From assembly GCF_050947875.1 (NCBI RefSeq), contig NC_134573.1:36147115-36211114 (forward strand): a stretch of 64,000 nt of DNA, read 5' to 3'. Positions 44,990-54,926 of this stretch are shown here, in pieces (the first letter of the stretch is position 1; the number at the start of each line of letters is the position of its first letter). Position numbers and translations under genes: made by a program. The notes beneath the pieces were generated by a model. The model did no database searches. It saw nothing but the letters and a program-made list of their open reading frames with translations, and was not told the DNA's origin. The DNA comes from Dermacentor variabilis (Eukaryota; Arthropoda; Arachnida; Ixodida; Ixodidae).

Positions 44990-46849
44990 AGGCGCCAATA
45001 CACTCTGACGTAACGCGCGCGCGCTCGTCATGGCGACGTTACGTTGGCGAAAACACGACCCTCTACAGTCCGGCGGCATTCGGCGCGCTCGGACGTCGTC
45101 CGGCGCCGAATGCAACCGACTGCATTTCGCGCCGACCGCGCCCAGCAAGTTAGCGCCTAGCGCCATCTCTCGTCGAGGTAGAGATTCACTACTTGGCAGG
45201 CTGAGCCAGAACGAGATGGCCTCTTCGCATGAAACGTGCGGCTCCAGAACCGAAAGGTTTCTGGACGTCGTCCAGCAACACCCGTGTGTCTACGACACCA
45301 AAGGAATGGACTACTGGGATGCGGAGCGGGAAAACAACGCGCGGGAGCAGATACGCATGTACTCTGGCCTCTAAACAGGAGCGTCAATGCTACGCACGTG
45401 TGTGTATAGGTCTCCGGATATGCTATTCATTCAGCGCCTGTTTGTTTGTCTTGTTTTCCCTGTTTCAGTCGATGAGTGCCTGAAACTATGGAAGCGGCTG
45501 AGGGACCGCTATGCTCGTGAACTGAAAGCTGTTGAAGCGACGAAAAGGAGTGGCAGCGGCTACGTGTCTGTGTTATGTAGAGAGACCTGTTCCTCTTGCG
45601 ACGCAGACCACGCGGCACACGGTCCGATTCGGTGTCCGATCCGGCGTCCGACGCACCGGAACGGCAGCCGGAATCGAGGTGTTTTGCCGTGCCGAAGCGC
45701 CGGATCGGACTTCCGGAGTTCGGCAAACCGGGCAGGCGGGATTTTCATCGTCCGACGCGTCCGAAAACCGCACCGTCGTTTGGCCGCAGCCAATGACAGC
45801 GTGGCTGGCATGTGACGTTTTCTGACGTTCCCTCCACGGAGGCGGTGCTCGCTGGCCGGTTTCTCGCAGTCTTTTTTTTTTTCCTTACCTGCTGCAGTTT
45901 GTTTCCGACACGAAATAGTTACTAGTTCAGTAAAATTATCTCGAACGTGTGCCTGTTATGCAAAGCAGCGCCTAATACAGTAGCACCAAGCTACTGGCAA
46001 GATCGGGAGCCGTGACGCGAGGGCATTTCACTGGCAGACAGCACACAACGACCGTCTGAACGAGGCTGCTCGCTTCGCTTGCACGTTTGCCCTTCGCAAC
46101 GACTGCGTCGAGTAAACCATTATATTTAATTACGGGCGACCTAAATGTAAAGTGTTAGTTGTTTTGGCAAAAATAAGCGCTCTTTGACGAGCTCGCGTTG
46201 GATCGCCAGCGCCGTCGGCCGCAGCGTCCGCCTAGCTAGGCCTACCAGCCCTATCACTGGTTGTTGGCGGAGCCGTCAGTAGACAACGCGCCGTCGTGAA
46301 GTGTTCCATCACTCGCAGGGGCATAATTTTATTGACAGTATTCGCGTAAAGCGAAGCAGTGTTGTGCAGAGTTGTTTGTATTGTGTTTCTCGATGTGGAT
46401 ATGAAGTGAAGCTGGGGGGCTGTATCTGGGCGGAGCTTACGCGCCGCTCAATCTTTCGGATGCACGCACCGTGTGCCCCGTATCGTAGTATGCCGCATGC
46501 CGGAGCATGTGGCGCCGCGCGTCGGATGGGACGCCGAATCGTACCGTGTGTCTCCTGCTTAATTTCGTCTTGCGGAATGTGTCTGCATGCGTGCCATCGC
46601 CGAGCAACAGTCCGGTCCGCGGCCGCTACCGACAGAGAAAGCGCGCGAAAGATTTGTTTCGATGTTCCACGACAGGCGCCATGGAGCGGCGCGGTGTTCT
46701 GCGCATGCGCTACTCCAGCTGCGGCAGGGGCGCGGCGTTGTACTGTAGGGGGACGGATTTACGCCTGACGCGGCGTAGCCGACCTGGCGTGACGTAGCGC
46801 AACCACCGCGCGCGCGCGCGCCGGGTCACGTCGAAGTGTATTGGCGCCT
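44990..46849 (+). mobile_element. PIF/Harbinger-type transposon carrying a MADF gene, no transposase
   Basis: 1,860 bp with a perfect 15-bp terminal inverted repeat (AGGCGCCAATACACT) extended by a similar GACGTNAC block and CGCGCGC runs. TAA is duplicated on both sides (44987-44989 and 46850-46852), the TWA preference of PIF/Harbinger. The insert is GC-rich against its surroundings. It encodes a MADF-type protein near the left end and no DDE transposase, so it would need one in trans. It sits in gypsy-A after the VVRL codons that follow integrase, so it is younger than gypsy-A. Confidence 0.88.
45216..45560 (+). CDS. MADF (Myb/SANT-like) protein of the Harbinger element
   Basis: The ATG at 45216 opens MASSHETCGSRTERFLDVVQ and QHPCVYDTKGMDYWDAEREN, the first half of a MADF domain (residues about 14-50), up to a stop at 45372. 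The second half, DECLKLWKRLRDRYARELKA, is at 45471-45530 after a polypyrimidine tract and TTTCAG, so an intron is likely from about 45359. The GT at 45359 and the AG at 45467 do not keep the phase, so the copy may carry an indel or use another donor. PIF/Harbinger elements pair a DDE transposase with such a Myb-like DNA-binding partner, which guides it to the ends. A host MADF gene is less likely because the TIRs enclose it. Confidence 0.7.
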
Positions 46850-47663
46850 TAAGACGCACCACGTGGATCACTTCAGGTAGTACATGGCGCCGCTGTGAAT
46901 TCGAAATACCGTCTGTAACGACCTCATATTCCAGTTAGCCAACACGTCCTATGATCTTGTAGCGTCCAAAATAGCGTCGCAATAGTTTCTCACTGAGTCC
47001 TCGTCAACGTATTGGGGTCCAAACACGGGCGGCAGGCTGGTACTGCACGTAGCGTAGTCGGAGGTTGTAGTGTCGGCTGTCGGTACGCCGCTGCTTCTAG
47101 ATTCGTAGGCGGGCGAGCTGTCGGGCGTCTTCGGCGCGCTGGAGATGGGTAGCAACGTCAAGATTCTCTTCGTCGGTCACGTGCGGCAGCATGGCTTCGA
47201 GAGTCGTCGTCGGGTTGCTGCCATAAACGAGCTTGAACGGCGTGATCTGTGTTGTTTCTTGTACCGCCGCGTTATAAGCAAAGGTTACGCACGGGAGGAC
47301 CGAGTCCCACGTCTTGCGCTCGACGTGGACGTACATTGCTAGCATGTCGGCGAGCGTTTCGTTCAGGCGCTCCGTGAGACCATTCGGCTGCGCGTAGTAG
47401 GCAGTTGTCCACCTGTGGCTTGTCTGGCTGTATTGCAGAATTGCTTGGGTGAGCTCTGCAGTAAAGGCCGTTCCTCTGTCGGTGATGAGGACTTCTGCGG
47501 CACCATGTTGCAGCAGTAGGTTCTCGACGAAACAAATCGCCACTTCGGTTGCACTGCCTTTCGGCAAAGCTTTAGTTTCAGCGAATCGGGTAAGGTAGTC
47601 CGTCGCCACGACTATCCACCTATTTCCGGCTGTCGACGTCGGAAAGGGTCCCAACAAGTCCAT
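46850..47663 (-). pseudogene. gypsy-A integrase core and C-terminal region
   Basis: The frame 47663-47097 (188 codons) opens MDLLGPFPTSTAGNRWIVVA (first Asp) and has VLITDRGTAFTAEL (second Asp) and PNGLTERLNETLADML (Glu), so the D,D,E triad is intact. It ends at a stop, beyond which the minus strand still encodes a GPY/F-like YFGRYKII and LEYEVV stretch and a VVRL motif where the Harbinger element inserted. Integrase inserts the cDNA into chromatin. Confidence 0.88.
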
Positions 47664-47768
47664 CCAGATCTGCTGAAATGGTCGGCTATGAGGCTCGATT
47701 GGCTTTAGTAACCCCGCTGGCCTTGTCGCTGGTGTCTTGCGTCGCTGACAGTCACGGCATGTCTTGAC

Positions 47769-48032
47769 TTAACGGGAAACGTCGGTGATCACGCGCGGCC
47801 AGTAATACCTTTCCTCTATCCTCGATAGCGTCCGGGAGAATCCAAGGTGCCCAGCGGTTGGATCGTCATGCAAGGCGTGCAATACTTCCGGACGCAGCGC
47901 TGACGGAACAACAGGAAGGCAGCTGGCGCGGACTGGTGAAAAGTTCTGCTTCACGAGCAGGTTGTTTTGTAGCGTGAGCAAAGACAATCTGCGCTTAAAT
48001 GCCCTAGGGACTACGTCGGTGTTCCCTTCCAA
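47769..48032 (-). pseudogene. gypsy-A integrase N-terminal finger region
   Basis: The frame reads LPVVPSALRPEVLHALHDDP then TAGHLGFSRTLSRIEERYYW, with the two His of the HHCC finger (HDDPTAGH). The frame stops before the CxxC pair, which follows in the same strand after a shift (CHGCQ.. region near 47,760). Confidence 0.8.
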
Positions 48033-48236
48033 ATATTGAACGAGGCTTTTTAGCTGCGGGTCTGCTCGTTGCTGTTCAGTGAAGTCTTCCGCGCTTATTA
48101 TTCCAAGGAAGGCGTCGTGGTCCTGGTCGTCTTTCGGTGGGGGATCGATAGGGGGGCGTGAGAGGCAGTCGGCGTCAGAGTGTTTTCGTCCAGACTTGTA
48201 GATTACCGTGACATCATATTCTCGCAGCCTGAGGCT

Positions 48237-49204
48237 CTACCGCGCCAGCCGTCCTGAAGGGTCCTTTAAGTTAACTAGCCAACACAACGCGTTATGGTCG
48301 CTGACGACGTTGAATGGCCTGCCATCTAGGTAAGGGGAGAATTTCGCTGCAGACCAAATGATGGCGAGAGATTCCTTTTCAGTCGTAGAATAATTGCCTT
48401 CCGCTTTTGACAGCGACCGGCTAGCATGAAATATCGCCCGTTCAAGTCCGCATTTCCTTTGCACTACGACGGCACCGAGGCCTAGGCTACTGGCGGCAGT
48501 GTGGATTTCGGTAAGGCGTCTTCATCGAAGTGCGCCAGTACCAGTGGCGACTGCATGCGTCGTTTGAGTTCTTGAAATGCGTGGGCCTGTAGCGTTTCCC
48601 ACTTGAACTCGACATCATAATTAGTTTGATGTGAAAAGTTCTTGACAATGCGCCTGTAGTAAACACACATGCCAAGGAATCTACGCACTGCTTTCTTGTC
48701 GGTGAGCTGCGGGAACTTTGCGATGGCAGCTGTCTTTTGCGGGTCGGGGCGTACTCCAGATTTACTGATGACGTGGCCTAGGGACAGAAGCTCATCGTAA
48801 GCGAAGCGGCACTTTTCCGGCTTCAGAGTGAGCCCTGATGACTGGATGGCCTCTAATACTGTCGCAAGCCGCCTATGGTGATCGTCGAAATTTCCGGTGA
48901 AGACAACGACGTCATCCAAGTAAACAACACACGTCTGTCATTTCAATCGGGCTAACACTGTGTCCATGACGCGCTGAAGCGTTGCATATGCGGAGCAAAG
49001 TCTGAATGGCATAGCCTTGAAATCGTAGAGGCCGTCTGGCGTGATGAAGGTTGTCTTTTCGCGATCTCTCTCGTCGACTTCTATTTGCCAGTAGCCAGAC
49101 TTTAGGTTCATCGACGAGAAGTAGTTAGTGTTGCAGAGCCGCTCCAATGCGTCGTCTATCCGTGGAAGGGGGTATACGTCCTTTTTCGTGATCTTTTCAG
49201 TCAA
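48237..49204 (-). pseudogene. gypsy-A reverse transcriptase and RNase H
   Basis: The frame 49204-48938 has KKDVYPLPRIDDALERL, FSSMNLKSGYWQIEVDERD (motif A; the catalytic Asp is Asn in SSMNLKSG) and TFITPDGLYDFKAMPF. The frame 48919-48482 has MDDVVVF of the YLDDVVVF motif, CRFAYDELLSLGHVISKSG and the connection region. The frame 48464-48237 is RNase [36 protein letters not shown] and SDHNALCWL. Frameshifts separate the three. Asn at the motif-A Asp would abolish polymerization. Confidence 0.85.
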
Positions 49205-49586
49205 TGATTATTGACGTAGAAACGTAGGGTTCCGTCCTTTTTCATCACCAGGGCTATAGGAGACGACCACGGACTTTTCGACGGCTAGATAATGTCGTGT
49301 GCATTATGTCGACTTGTTTCCCAATAGCTTCTTGTTCCCGCGTCGAAACTCGGTAAGGGCTCTGGCGGAGTGGTCGAGCACACTCCGGTTATTATGCGAT
49401 GATTTGCAACTGGTTTTTGTCGAATCCTCGATGATGTCGAAAAGCAGTCTTTGTATCGTCGATGATTTCTGCGCTTTGTCTGCTTACTCATGAGGAGACC
49501 TGGATTTATGTCTAAGTCTGGTTCGCGAAATATAGTCGTCGGGGTAGAGGCGGCAGAATCCGAGAGGACAAAGGCATTGCCGGTTT

Positions 49587-50417
49587 TCACGATTTCCTTG
49601 ATGTGCGCGATTGTCGTGCTTGAACTATTGGCTGAACTTGGTTAGCATCCGCCTTCCCTCCGTGGAGTCGAGCAATGCCTTTTGTGGCGCAAATTTCACG
49701 GTCCAGCAGTAAATGTTGTTCGGCTTCAACGACGCCTTCTAAGTCAGCTGGTGTTTCGGTGCCGACGGAAATAGTAATACTGGAGCGCGGCGGGATGCTC
49801 ACTTCATCTTCGAGCACACTCAAGGCGTGGTGACTGCGCGAGCTCTCCGGCGGTATCGCTTGTTCTTCCGACAGCATTATCGATTTCGGCTTCAGGTTGA
49901 GATGGTGCCGTGTTGGTCCAGGAAGTACATACCGAGAATGACGTCGCGTGAACACTGTTGGACAATAACGAAGGTGGCTGGGCTTGGTCCGGTCATGAAC
50001 TGTAATTCTTGCCGTGCAGATTCCAGCCGGCGCAATGAGGTGTCCTCCAGCGGTCCGAATTTGAGAGCCTTCCCATGCAGTTTTAAATTTCTTCAACTGG
50101 GCGGCGATCGGTCCACTGATTACGGAGTAGTCGGTCCCTTTGTCCACTAAGGCGTTGACTGCGTGGCCGTCGAGCAGCACGTCGAGGTTCGTGGTTCCTT
50201 GTCTTCCGTTACAGTTAGGTCTTGGCGTGATATCACGGCTGCGTCGCGTTGACATGTGGCTGGTATATGGCGTCGTCAGGTCGTGTTTCGTCGTCGTATT
50301 CTTTGCTTCGTCGGGACGGCGGCGTGTCGTTGTTATGTCGTCGAGATGGTATCTTCGGCTACTTCGCTGGCGGCGGAGGATCTTCGTCAGTTCGACGAAC
50401 AGCAGCCGCCCCTCCAT
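49587..50417 (-). pseudogene. gypsy-A aspartic protease and linker
   Basis: A 276-codon frame. The protease domain reads LDVLLDGHAVNALVDKGTDY: the catalytic DTG is DKG here, which should be inactive. IRTAGGHLIAPAGICTARI follows, as in gypsy-B. The linker contains PPRSSITISVGTETPADLEG and ends with a stop at 49587. The pre-RT segment resumes at 49590-49285 in another frame. Confidence 0.82.
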
Positions 50418-50639
50418 AGGTTGCTTCTTTTAGTTTTCATGGATATGGGCTCGCAGACCGGCCCCGGGCTGGGTCAGTGTATGTTCGGCGCTGTGGCGAC
50501 AGGTAGCGGCCTGGTAAAGGCGAATGGGACGGTCGTCGAGGGCTCCATTGAGTAGCGGCAAAGTAGTCGCGATACCGCGAGGTCGTTCGGCAATCTGTAG
50601 TCGCGGCGCGTTAACGACGAACCCTCGCAGTAACATCTC

Positions 50640-51041
50640 CCGCTATGGGCATCGTTGGTAGACGTGACCCGCTTCTCAGCAGTGGTAACAGAGCGGGCGG
50701 TGGTGAGGGGCGATCGAGTCGTCTGTATTGCTCGCGTAGCTGTGCTGGCCGACGGGTGGGCGAGCTGGCAGCGGTGGCGGACAGTGGAACTCCGTCGTTA
50801 CAGCGCTCTGGCGCGGGCGCGGAGTGTTATTTTGACGGCGGGCGACGGAAGCGTAGCTCATCGCTTCAGGCTGAGCCGGTGGCGATTTCAGCTGACCTTC
50901 AGGAAGCTCGAGTGACTGCTGGATTTCTTCTCTCACGACGTCCGCGATCGACGCAACCTTAGGCTGGGCTCTTGGGAACATCCACTGAAGTTCCTCTCGC
51001 AAGACCGCTCTAATGGTCTCGCGTAAGTCGTCAGTGGCCAA
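50640..51041 (-). pseudogene. gypsy-A nucleocapsid part of gag
   Basis: The frame 51041-50676 has DDLRETIRAVLREELQWMFP, VREEIQQSLELP and a Pro/Arg-rich run, ending RPLCYHC. A TGA follows the second Cys; past it the knuckle would continue EAGHVYQRC. The CCHC motif is therefore interrupted by a stop. Confidence 0.8.
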
Positions 51042-51062
51042 TGATTGAACTTCAGCGTAGTT

Positions 51063-51774
51063 TTATGGGCTTGCGTGGCGGTTGAATTGCCGGTTCCGCC
51101 TTTCCAGAGTATTCTCGATGCTCGTGGCCTCGTGAAGAGACTCTTCGACGCTTTTCGGTGGATTTCCTATCATTCCGGCGAAAAATTCTTGCTTGATGCC
51201 ACGCATGAGTAGACGAAGCTTTTTCTCCTCGGACATTTTGGGTTCGGCGTGGCGGAACAGGTGCGTCATGTCCTCGGTGAGGATCGCTATGTTTTCGCTG
51301 GGTACTTGTACTCGGGCTTCTAGCATAGCTTCGGCCCTTTCCTTACGCACGACGCCCGTAAAGATCCGCAGGAAGGTGCTACGGAACAGGTCGCGTGTTG
51401 TCAGGGTCGACTCCCTGTTCTCAAACCACGTCTTGGCGGCTTCTTCTAAGGTGAAGTATACACGCCGCAGCTTGTCGTCAGAGTCCCAGTTGTTGAAAGT
51501 CGCGAATTCTTTCATAAGTCTCGAGTGAAGTTTCCGGATATTCATACGATGATCTATGGTGGGTCCGGAGGTTGTTGCAGCAGAATGGGTGACGCTTGAA
51601 TAGCCATTGGTGTTTTTGAGTTGGGCTTGGTCCCTCTGGCCTTCTCGGGAAGAGGTCCGTATTCCGGTCGCAATACTTGCTGCCTACGGCTTGCTCGCTG
51701 GTCTTTGGGGACGTTGGTGTTATTTTCGGGTTTCGGGCTTGGATTGTAGCTTTGCGGGGGCGTTCGGTACATGA
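51063..51774 (-). pseudogene. gypsy-A capsid part of gag
   Basis: Gag probably starts at the ATG at 51774 (MYRTPPQSYNPSP), just inside the primer-binding site. A TAG near 51,554 ends that frame. The overlapping frame 51545-51063 carries NNWDSDDKLRRVYFTLEEAA, KTWFENRE, VQVPSENIAILTEDMTHLFR and RLLMRGIKQEFFAGMIGNPP, the same plan as gypsy-B. Capsid subunits form the cytoplasmic particle. Confidence 0.82.
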
Positions 51775-51785
51775 ACGCGAAAGCG

Positions 51786-51794
51786 CCTCCACCA
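51786..51794 (-). other. Primer-binding site of gypsy-A
   Basis: TGGTGGAGG on the minus strand, 2 bases inside the 5' LTR edge. Confidence 0.7.
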
Positions 51795-51796
51795 GA

Positions 51797-52210
51797 TGTC
51801 ACGTAGTAGTGACGGCGAAGAAGGCAGCAGAACTGTGATCAATGAACTTGCGTTTTATGGGCGAGCTTGTGCCCTAAAAAGCAGGCTACACTCAAAGAAC
51901 ATTGATAGCTGCGAACACACTCGGCGATCGTCGAAAATCTGGGCAGCGGGTCAAGCGCGTCGGGTTTATATATCAGTGGTCGAATCTCCCAGAGTAATTG
52001 CTGGGACCCACGTGTCTTCCACAAAATTCTACACCATTCGCGTCGCGCATATATGCAATCAGATTACACAAGCTTTGGTGAGAGACAACGGATGGAACCA
52101 TCGATAACATTCCAGAAACATCCTATACATTGCAGGCGCGTCCTGCGCTGTGCGATAACATAGGCGGTGAAACGCAGTCACCAGAGAAAGTTAAAGATCT
52201 ACACGTGCCA
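51797..52210 (-). repeat. 5' LTR of gypsy-A
   Basis: 414 bp, starting TGTCACGTAGTAGTGACGGC on the plus strand and ending CACGTGCCA. It shares long blocks with the 3' LTR (for example ATGCAATCAGATTACACAAG and GGATGGAACCATCGATAAC). Confidence 0.9.
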
Positions 52211-52234
52211 ATATATATATATATATATATATAT
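52211..52234. repeat. (TA)n segment between gypsy-A and gypsy-B
   Basis: 24 bp of pure AT dinucleotide separate the 5' end of gypsy-A from the 3' end of gypsy-B. This looks like a piece of one original tract. Confidence 0.95.
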
Positions 52235-52406
52235 TGTCACGCGCTAACACAAGAGTAAGTGACAGTACGAGCAGCCAGAGACAAAAAATGCCAAGCACTA
52301 AGCGACAGTTCTCCAACTGGCGCGGGTTCTTCGACCTCGTCGTCTTCTCAGCCGTTTTGCTGGGCACGCAATGGTGAATGTTCGCCGGCTCAAAACACCA
52401 GGTGGC
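52235..52406 (-). repeat. 3' LTR of gypsy-B
   Basis: Plus-strand view: starts TGTCACGCGCTAACACAAG and ends CACCAGGTGGC. It matches 57589-57760. Confidence 0.92.
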
Positions 52407-52410
52407 GTTA

Positions 52411-52425
52411 TTCCCCCTCCCTATG
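52411..52425 (-). other. Polypurine tract of gypsy-B
   Basis: On the minus strand ATAGGGAGGGGGAAT lies next to the 3' LTR edge. Confidence 0.6.
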
Positions 52426-53011
52426 AAGGATCGACTCGATGCTCAAACACAAGACGTACACGGAAAGTACGCACATTAGGTAAGACATAAAAAAGGGGGG
52501 GAAACGCGCTAGCACACATACGGCAATGCACACGAGGCAAAAAAAAAATAGGTTCTGTCGTCGGGAACAAAAAAAAAAAGAAAGAAAAACACTTCGCAGT
52601 CCTTTGGAGGACGACGCGTCGACAGCAAAAAAAAAGAGGAAAGTTTGTTTCACCAGTAGACTTAACATCACCGTGCAAAATACGGCTTCAGGCGGACGAC
52701 ATGTACGGTCTCTGCGAGTGGTAAACGGTGCTTGGGCGATGGTAGGTCTCCGTCTCGAACAACTTCATAGTTCATGTCGCTTACACGCCTTAGTACTGTG
52801 TATGGTCCGAAGTACTTGCTCAGGAGTTTCTCGCTGAGGCCTCACCGTCTAATGGGGGTCCAAACCCAAACTTTGTCACCAGGCTCATAGGTAACTTGTC
52901 GATGGTGAAGATTGTACCTTATGGCATCTGTACACTGCTGCTGTTTGATGTGGACACGGGCCAATTGACGTGCTTCCTCGGCACGCTGAATATACTCCTC
53001 GACGTCAGGAG

Positions 53012-53526
53012 CTAACTGGTCGAGCTGATCGATGTCTTCATATGGAATCTCGTTTCTGCGTCTAGCATAGTTTCAACATCTCGACCATAAACTAGGCGAA
53101 ACGGCGTAAATCGTGTAGTTTCCTGTGTGGCAGTGTTGTGCGCAAACGTTACGTACGCCAGGATTTCGTCCCACATTTTGTGCTGCACCTCGCCGTACAT
53201 AGAGAGCATGTCTGCCAGTGTTTTGTTCAGTCTTTCTGTCAAGCCGTTAGTCTGAGGGTGCATGCAGTAGTCTTTTGATTACTCGTGTAACTCAACTTGA
53301 AGATGTCGTCCGGAAGCTTCGCCGTAAATGCCGTCCCTCGGTAAGTAATGATGAATGATGGTGCGCCATGCCGAAGCATAATGTGATGCATAAAAAACTG
53401 GGCAACTTCAGGTGCTGTCCCGCGTGGCAGTGCCTTCGTCTCAGCGTAACGCGTCAAGTAATCAGTTGCGACAATGACCCACTTATTGCCGGAGGAAGAC
53501 AAGGGAAATGGTCCAAGAAGGTCCAT
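53012..53526 (-). pseudogene. gypsy-B integrase core with a mutated catalytic site
   Basis: The frame 53526-53239 opens MDLLGPFPLSSSGNKWVIVA (first Asp), then reads SFIITYRGTAF where family members have TDRG: the second catalytic Asp is Tyr. A shift follows, and 53263-53012 carries QTNGLTERLNKTLADMLSMY (Glu). The Tyr substitution should abolish strand transfer independently of the frameshift. The N-terminal finger region lies upstream at about 53,600-53,850 in broken frames. Confidence 0.88.
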
Positions 53527-53853
53527 TCCAACTTGATCAAACGGCGTACGCGGAGGGTCGATGGGTCGTAGAAGGCCTGCAGGCTTGAAGGGTGGTGACT
53601 TTCGGCACTTGCATTAGCGGCATCCTTTCACGTAGCGTTCTACGCAAGCAGTCAGTCTAGGCCAGTAGTACAGTTGCCGTACCCTGTCCAGAGTCCCTGA
53701 GTAACCCAAATGACCAGATGTCGGCTCGTCGTGGCAGGCTAATAGAATGTCGTCGCGAAAGCCTTAAGGCACTACTAGAAGATGTGGTTTGTCGCCGGCA
53801 CCTGTGTTTCTTTTGTATAATATGCCCTCTCGAAGGCAAAATGACGACAACCG

Positions 53854-54852
53854 TCACGAAAGTGTGCGAGGAATGGACGCGATGCCGCCTTCTAAGTGAT
53901 CAATGATGGGCCTTAACTCAGCGTCCGATCGTTGTTTAGCGAGCAGGTCCGGTCTGCTGAGGGCTCCCAGGAAGGCGCTGTCATCTTCTTTGTCAGGATT
54001 CTGAGATTCAATAGGTGCTCTTGATAGCGTGTCAGCATCTTCATGTTTCCTACCTGACTTGTATACGATGGTGATGTTAAATTCCTGGAGGCGCAGACTC
54101 CAACGTGCCAATCGTCCAGAAGGGACTCGGAGGTTGGTAAACCGGCACAAAGCGTGATGATCGGTCACAACTTTAAATGGCCGCCCGTAGAGATACGGCC
54201 TAAACTTTGTAGTAGCCCAAATAACCGCGAGGCACTGCTTCTCTGTGGTGGAATCATTGGACTCTGCCCGTGACAGAGTGCGGCTCGCGTAGGCGATAAC
54301 TCGTTCAGTTCCGTCTTGCCGTTGCACCATGATAGCTCCGAGACCGATATTGCTGGCGTCAGTGCGTACTTCTGTGTCAGCATCCTCATCAAGATGACCG
54401 AGCACGGGAGGAGAAGACAATCGACGTTGTAACTCCGCAAAGGCGGTCTGTTGTTCATCAGTCCAGAGGAATGGCACGTCGTCACGTGTAAGGCGAAACA
54501 GCGGCTCTGCAATCTTCGAAAAATTTTCAATGAAGCGTCGATAATAGGCACACAAGCCCAAAAACCGTCGGACACTTTTCTCGTCGGTTGGAGTGGGAAA
54601 AGCAGCTACGGCATCAGTCTTCTCGGGATCGGGCCGAACACCTGCCGCGCTCACGACGTGACCAAGGAACTTCAGTTCCTCGTAACCGAAATGGCATTTG
54701 TCTGGCTTGAGTGTAAGGTCAGCCGATCGAATGGCTTCGAGTACATTCCGAAGGCGTCGAAGGTGCTCGTCAAAAGTCTCCGAAAAGATAACGACATCAT
54801 CGAGATAGACGAGGCAGCTTTTCCATTTGAGGTCAGCGAGAACTGTATCCAT
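53854..54852 (-). pseudogene. gypsy-B reverse transcriptase C-terminal part and RNase H
   Basis: A 332-codon frame: CLVYLDDVVIFSETFDEHL (YxDD), CHFGYEELKFLGHVVSAAG, RRFLGLCAYYRRFIENFSKI (connection), then RNase H with VRTDASNIGLGAIMVQR, TTEKQCLAVIWATTKFRPYL and TDHHALCRF, and the VYKSGRKHEDADTLSR segment. Uninterrupted over RT fingers-to-RNase H, the longest such frame on this strand. Confidence 0.9.
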
Positions 54853-54926
54853 AATTCACCTGAATGTGGCTGGCGCGGAACAGAGGCCGAAATGGAGTAG
54901 TGTAAATTCGTAAAGGCCGTCTGGAG

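Larger units (their letters stand above)
44423..52210 (-). mobile_element. Ty3/gypsy LTR retrotransposon gypsy-A
   Basis: Bounded by LTRs of 420 bp (44423-44842) and 414 bp (51797-52210), both starting TGTCACGTAGTAGTGACGGC on the plus strand. On the minus strand: primer-binding site, gag, knuckle, protease, RT, RNase H, integrase and GPY/F region, then a Harbinger insertion (44990-46849), the end of the coding region, and the 3' LTR. ATAT flanks both ends, compatible with a 4-bp duplication but uninformative in a TA tract. LTR divergence is visibly higher than in gypsy-B. Confidence 0.94.
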
